Shown here piece by piece: positions 5,777 through 6,323 of a stretch of DNA of 6,323 nucleotides. The stretch covers positions 1-6,323 of the forward strand of contig CACYEO010000184.1 in the NCBI GenBank assembly GCA_902773475.1. The letters are read 5' to 3'. Below the pieces are notes generated by a model. That model did not search any database. It was not told the DNA's origin and saw only the letters and a list, made by a program, of their open reading frames with translations. Positions within the stretch are counted from its first letter, which is position 1, and each line of letters opens with the position of its first letter. The translations under genes were made by a program, and so were the position numbers. Source of the stretch: an uncultured bacterium (GTDB lineage Bacteria; Verrucomicrobiota; Kiritimatiellia; RFP12; UBA1067).

Positions 5777-6323
5777 TCACTCGTCCGCGATTATCGCGGG
5801 ACGTAGGAACGGAACGGCCGGATCCGCCGGGAACGTCAAAACCGCCTCGCCGGACGGATCGAACTTCTCGAAATCGATCTTGACGCCTTCCGACACCATT
5901 TCATATTCCCCGGCCGGAGACGAAGAGCCGAAGAGCGCGAGCCTGCCGTTTATCCGCACGGGATTGCCTTCGTCGTCCTCTATCGCGCCGTAGCGCACGA
6001 GTTTCACACGCACGGAAATTCCGCCGGCTCCGATCTTCATGTCCGTAACGCCGAATTCATAGCGGGCGGATTCGGAAGTCATGTCGAGATTCAGCAGATA
6101 CGCGGCTTCCACTTCTCCGCGCGTCTTGTTCTTAATGACCTGCGCCACGGAAGACTTCGCACCGAAACCGTTCAGCCACTCCGCCTCCGCGGCCGTCAGC
6201 GCGGACTGCCCGTCCGAAAACACCGCGGTTTCGCCTGCGGCGTAGACATCGGGCAGTCCTGGCGAATCGTCGCTCCCGGTCATGGCGCGCACATATCCGC
6301 TCCCGCTGAAGTCTATGCGGCTC
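5777..6323 (-). CDS. C-terminal part of an unidentified, probably secreted or surface protein; 5' end outside window
   Basis: The frame is open from the right edge to TGA at 5779-5777, giving 181 residues. A GTG at 6292-6290 could in principle be a start, but the frame continues upstream without a stop (residues RIDFSGSGYVRA...) and no Shine-Dalgarno is evident, so this is read as the end of a longer protein. Seen here is a helical LTAAEAEWLNGFGAKSSVAQ segment (42-61), then EAAYLLNLDM (72-81). After these come alternating-strand, beta-sandwich-like stretches (90-110, 122-150) and a final FLRPAI (172-177). A helix with AYLLNLD followed by a beta domain resembles, from memory, the C-terminal ends of long exported proteins in Kiritimatiellota and Lentisphaerae. 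There are no cysteines and no membrane anchor. Its function is unknown. It is transcribed towards the operon and meets it at the shared hairpin. Confidence 0.7.
   Translation of the reverse strand, partial: SRIDFSGSGYVRAMTGSDDSPGLPDVYAAGETAVFSDGQSALTAAEAEWLNGFGAKSSVAQVIKNKTRGEVEAAYLLNLDMTSESARYEFGVTDMKIGAGGISVRVKLVRYGAIEDDEGNPVRINGRLALFGSSSPAGEYEMVSEGVKIDFEKFDPSGEAVLTFPADPAVPFLRPAIIADE

Overview
This 6.3 kb, visibly GC-rich window (by eye above 60% G+C) is a compact stretch of bacterial chromosome. It has a strong promoter with a TATAAT -10 box, Shine-Dalgarno sites and a tRNA gene with an encoded CCA end. Third codon positions are mostly G or C. The gene mix is a polysaccharide-esterase-like tail, an ExuT-like transporter, TrpB2, and a C-terminal domain resembling those on long secreted proteins. 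That mix suggests the PVC group, perhaps Kiritimatiellota, Lentisphaerae or Verrucomicrobia. This is an inference from resemblance, not a demonstrated placement.

Layout, left to right. (1) 1-190, + strand: the last 62 codons of an alpha/beta-hydrolase-like protein, probably a carbohydrate esterase. (2) 202-276, - strand: tRNA-Thr(UGU), with its own promoter at 289-317. (3) 277-433: a divergent intergenic region with one promoter for the tRNA and one (354-383) for the genes to the right, whose leader can form hairpins. (4) 434-5748, + strand: five tightly packed genes that look like one operon. They encode an ExuT/ACS-type MFS transporter with an unusual insertion of about 90 residues, a TrpB2-type tryptophan synthase beta chain, a hemolysin III/TrhA (PAQR) membrane protein, a GT8-like glycosyltransferase and a second GT-A-like glycosyltransferase candidate. 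Gaps are 2, 35, 5 and -1 nt. (5) 5734-5763: a very strong GC hairpin between convergent genes, a likely terminator. (6) 5777-6323, - strand: the C-terminal 181 residues of a protein that runs off the right edge.

How they fit together. The transporter and TrpB2 are 2 nt apart and the two glycosyltransferases overlap by 1 nt, so each pair is very likely co-translated. The whole set does not form a recognised pathway. The transporter plus the upstream esterase tail hint at uptake of plant-polysaccharide acids. TrpB2 (without trpA) points to indole or serine chemistry. The two glycosyltransferases point to surface glycan synthesis. I found no clear mobile element, CRISPR array or phage gene. The most unusual items are the enlarged MFS transporter and its pairing with an orphan TrpB2.
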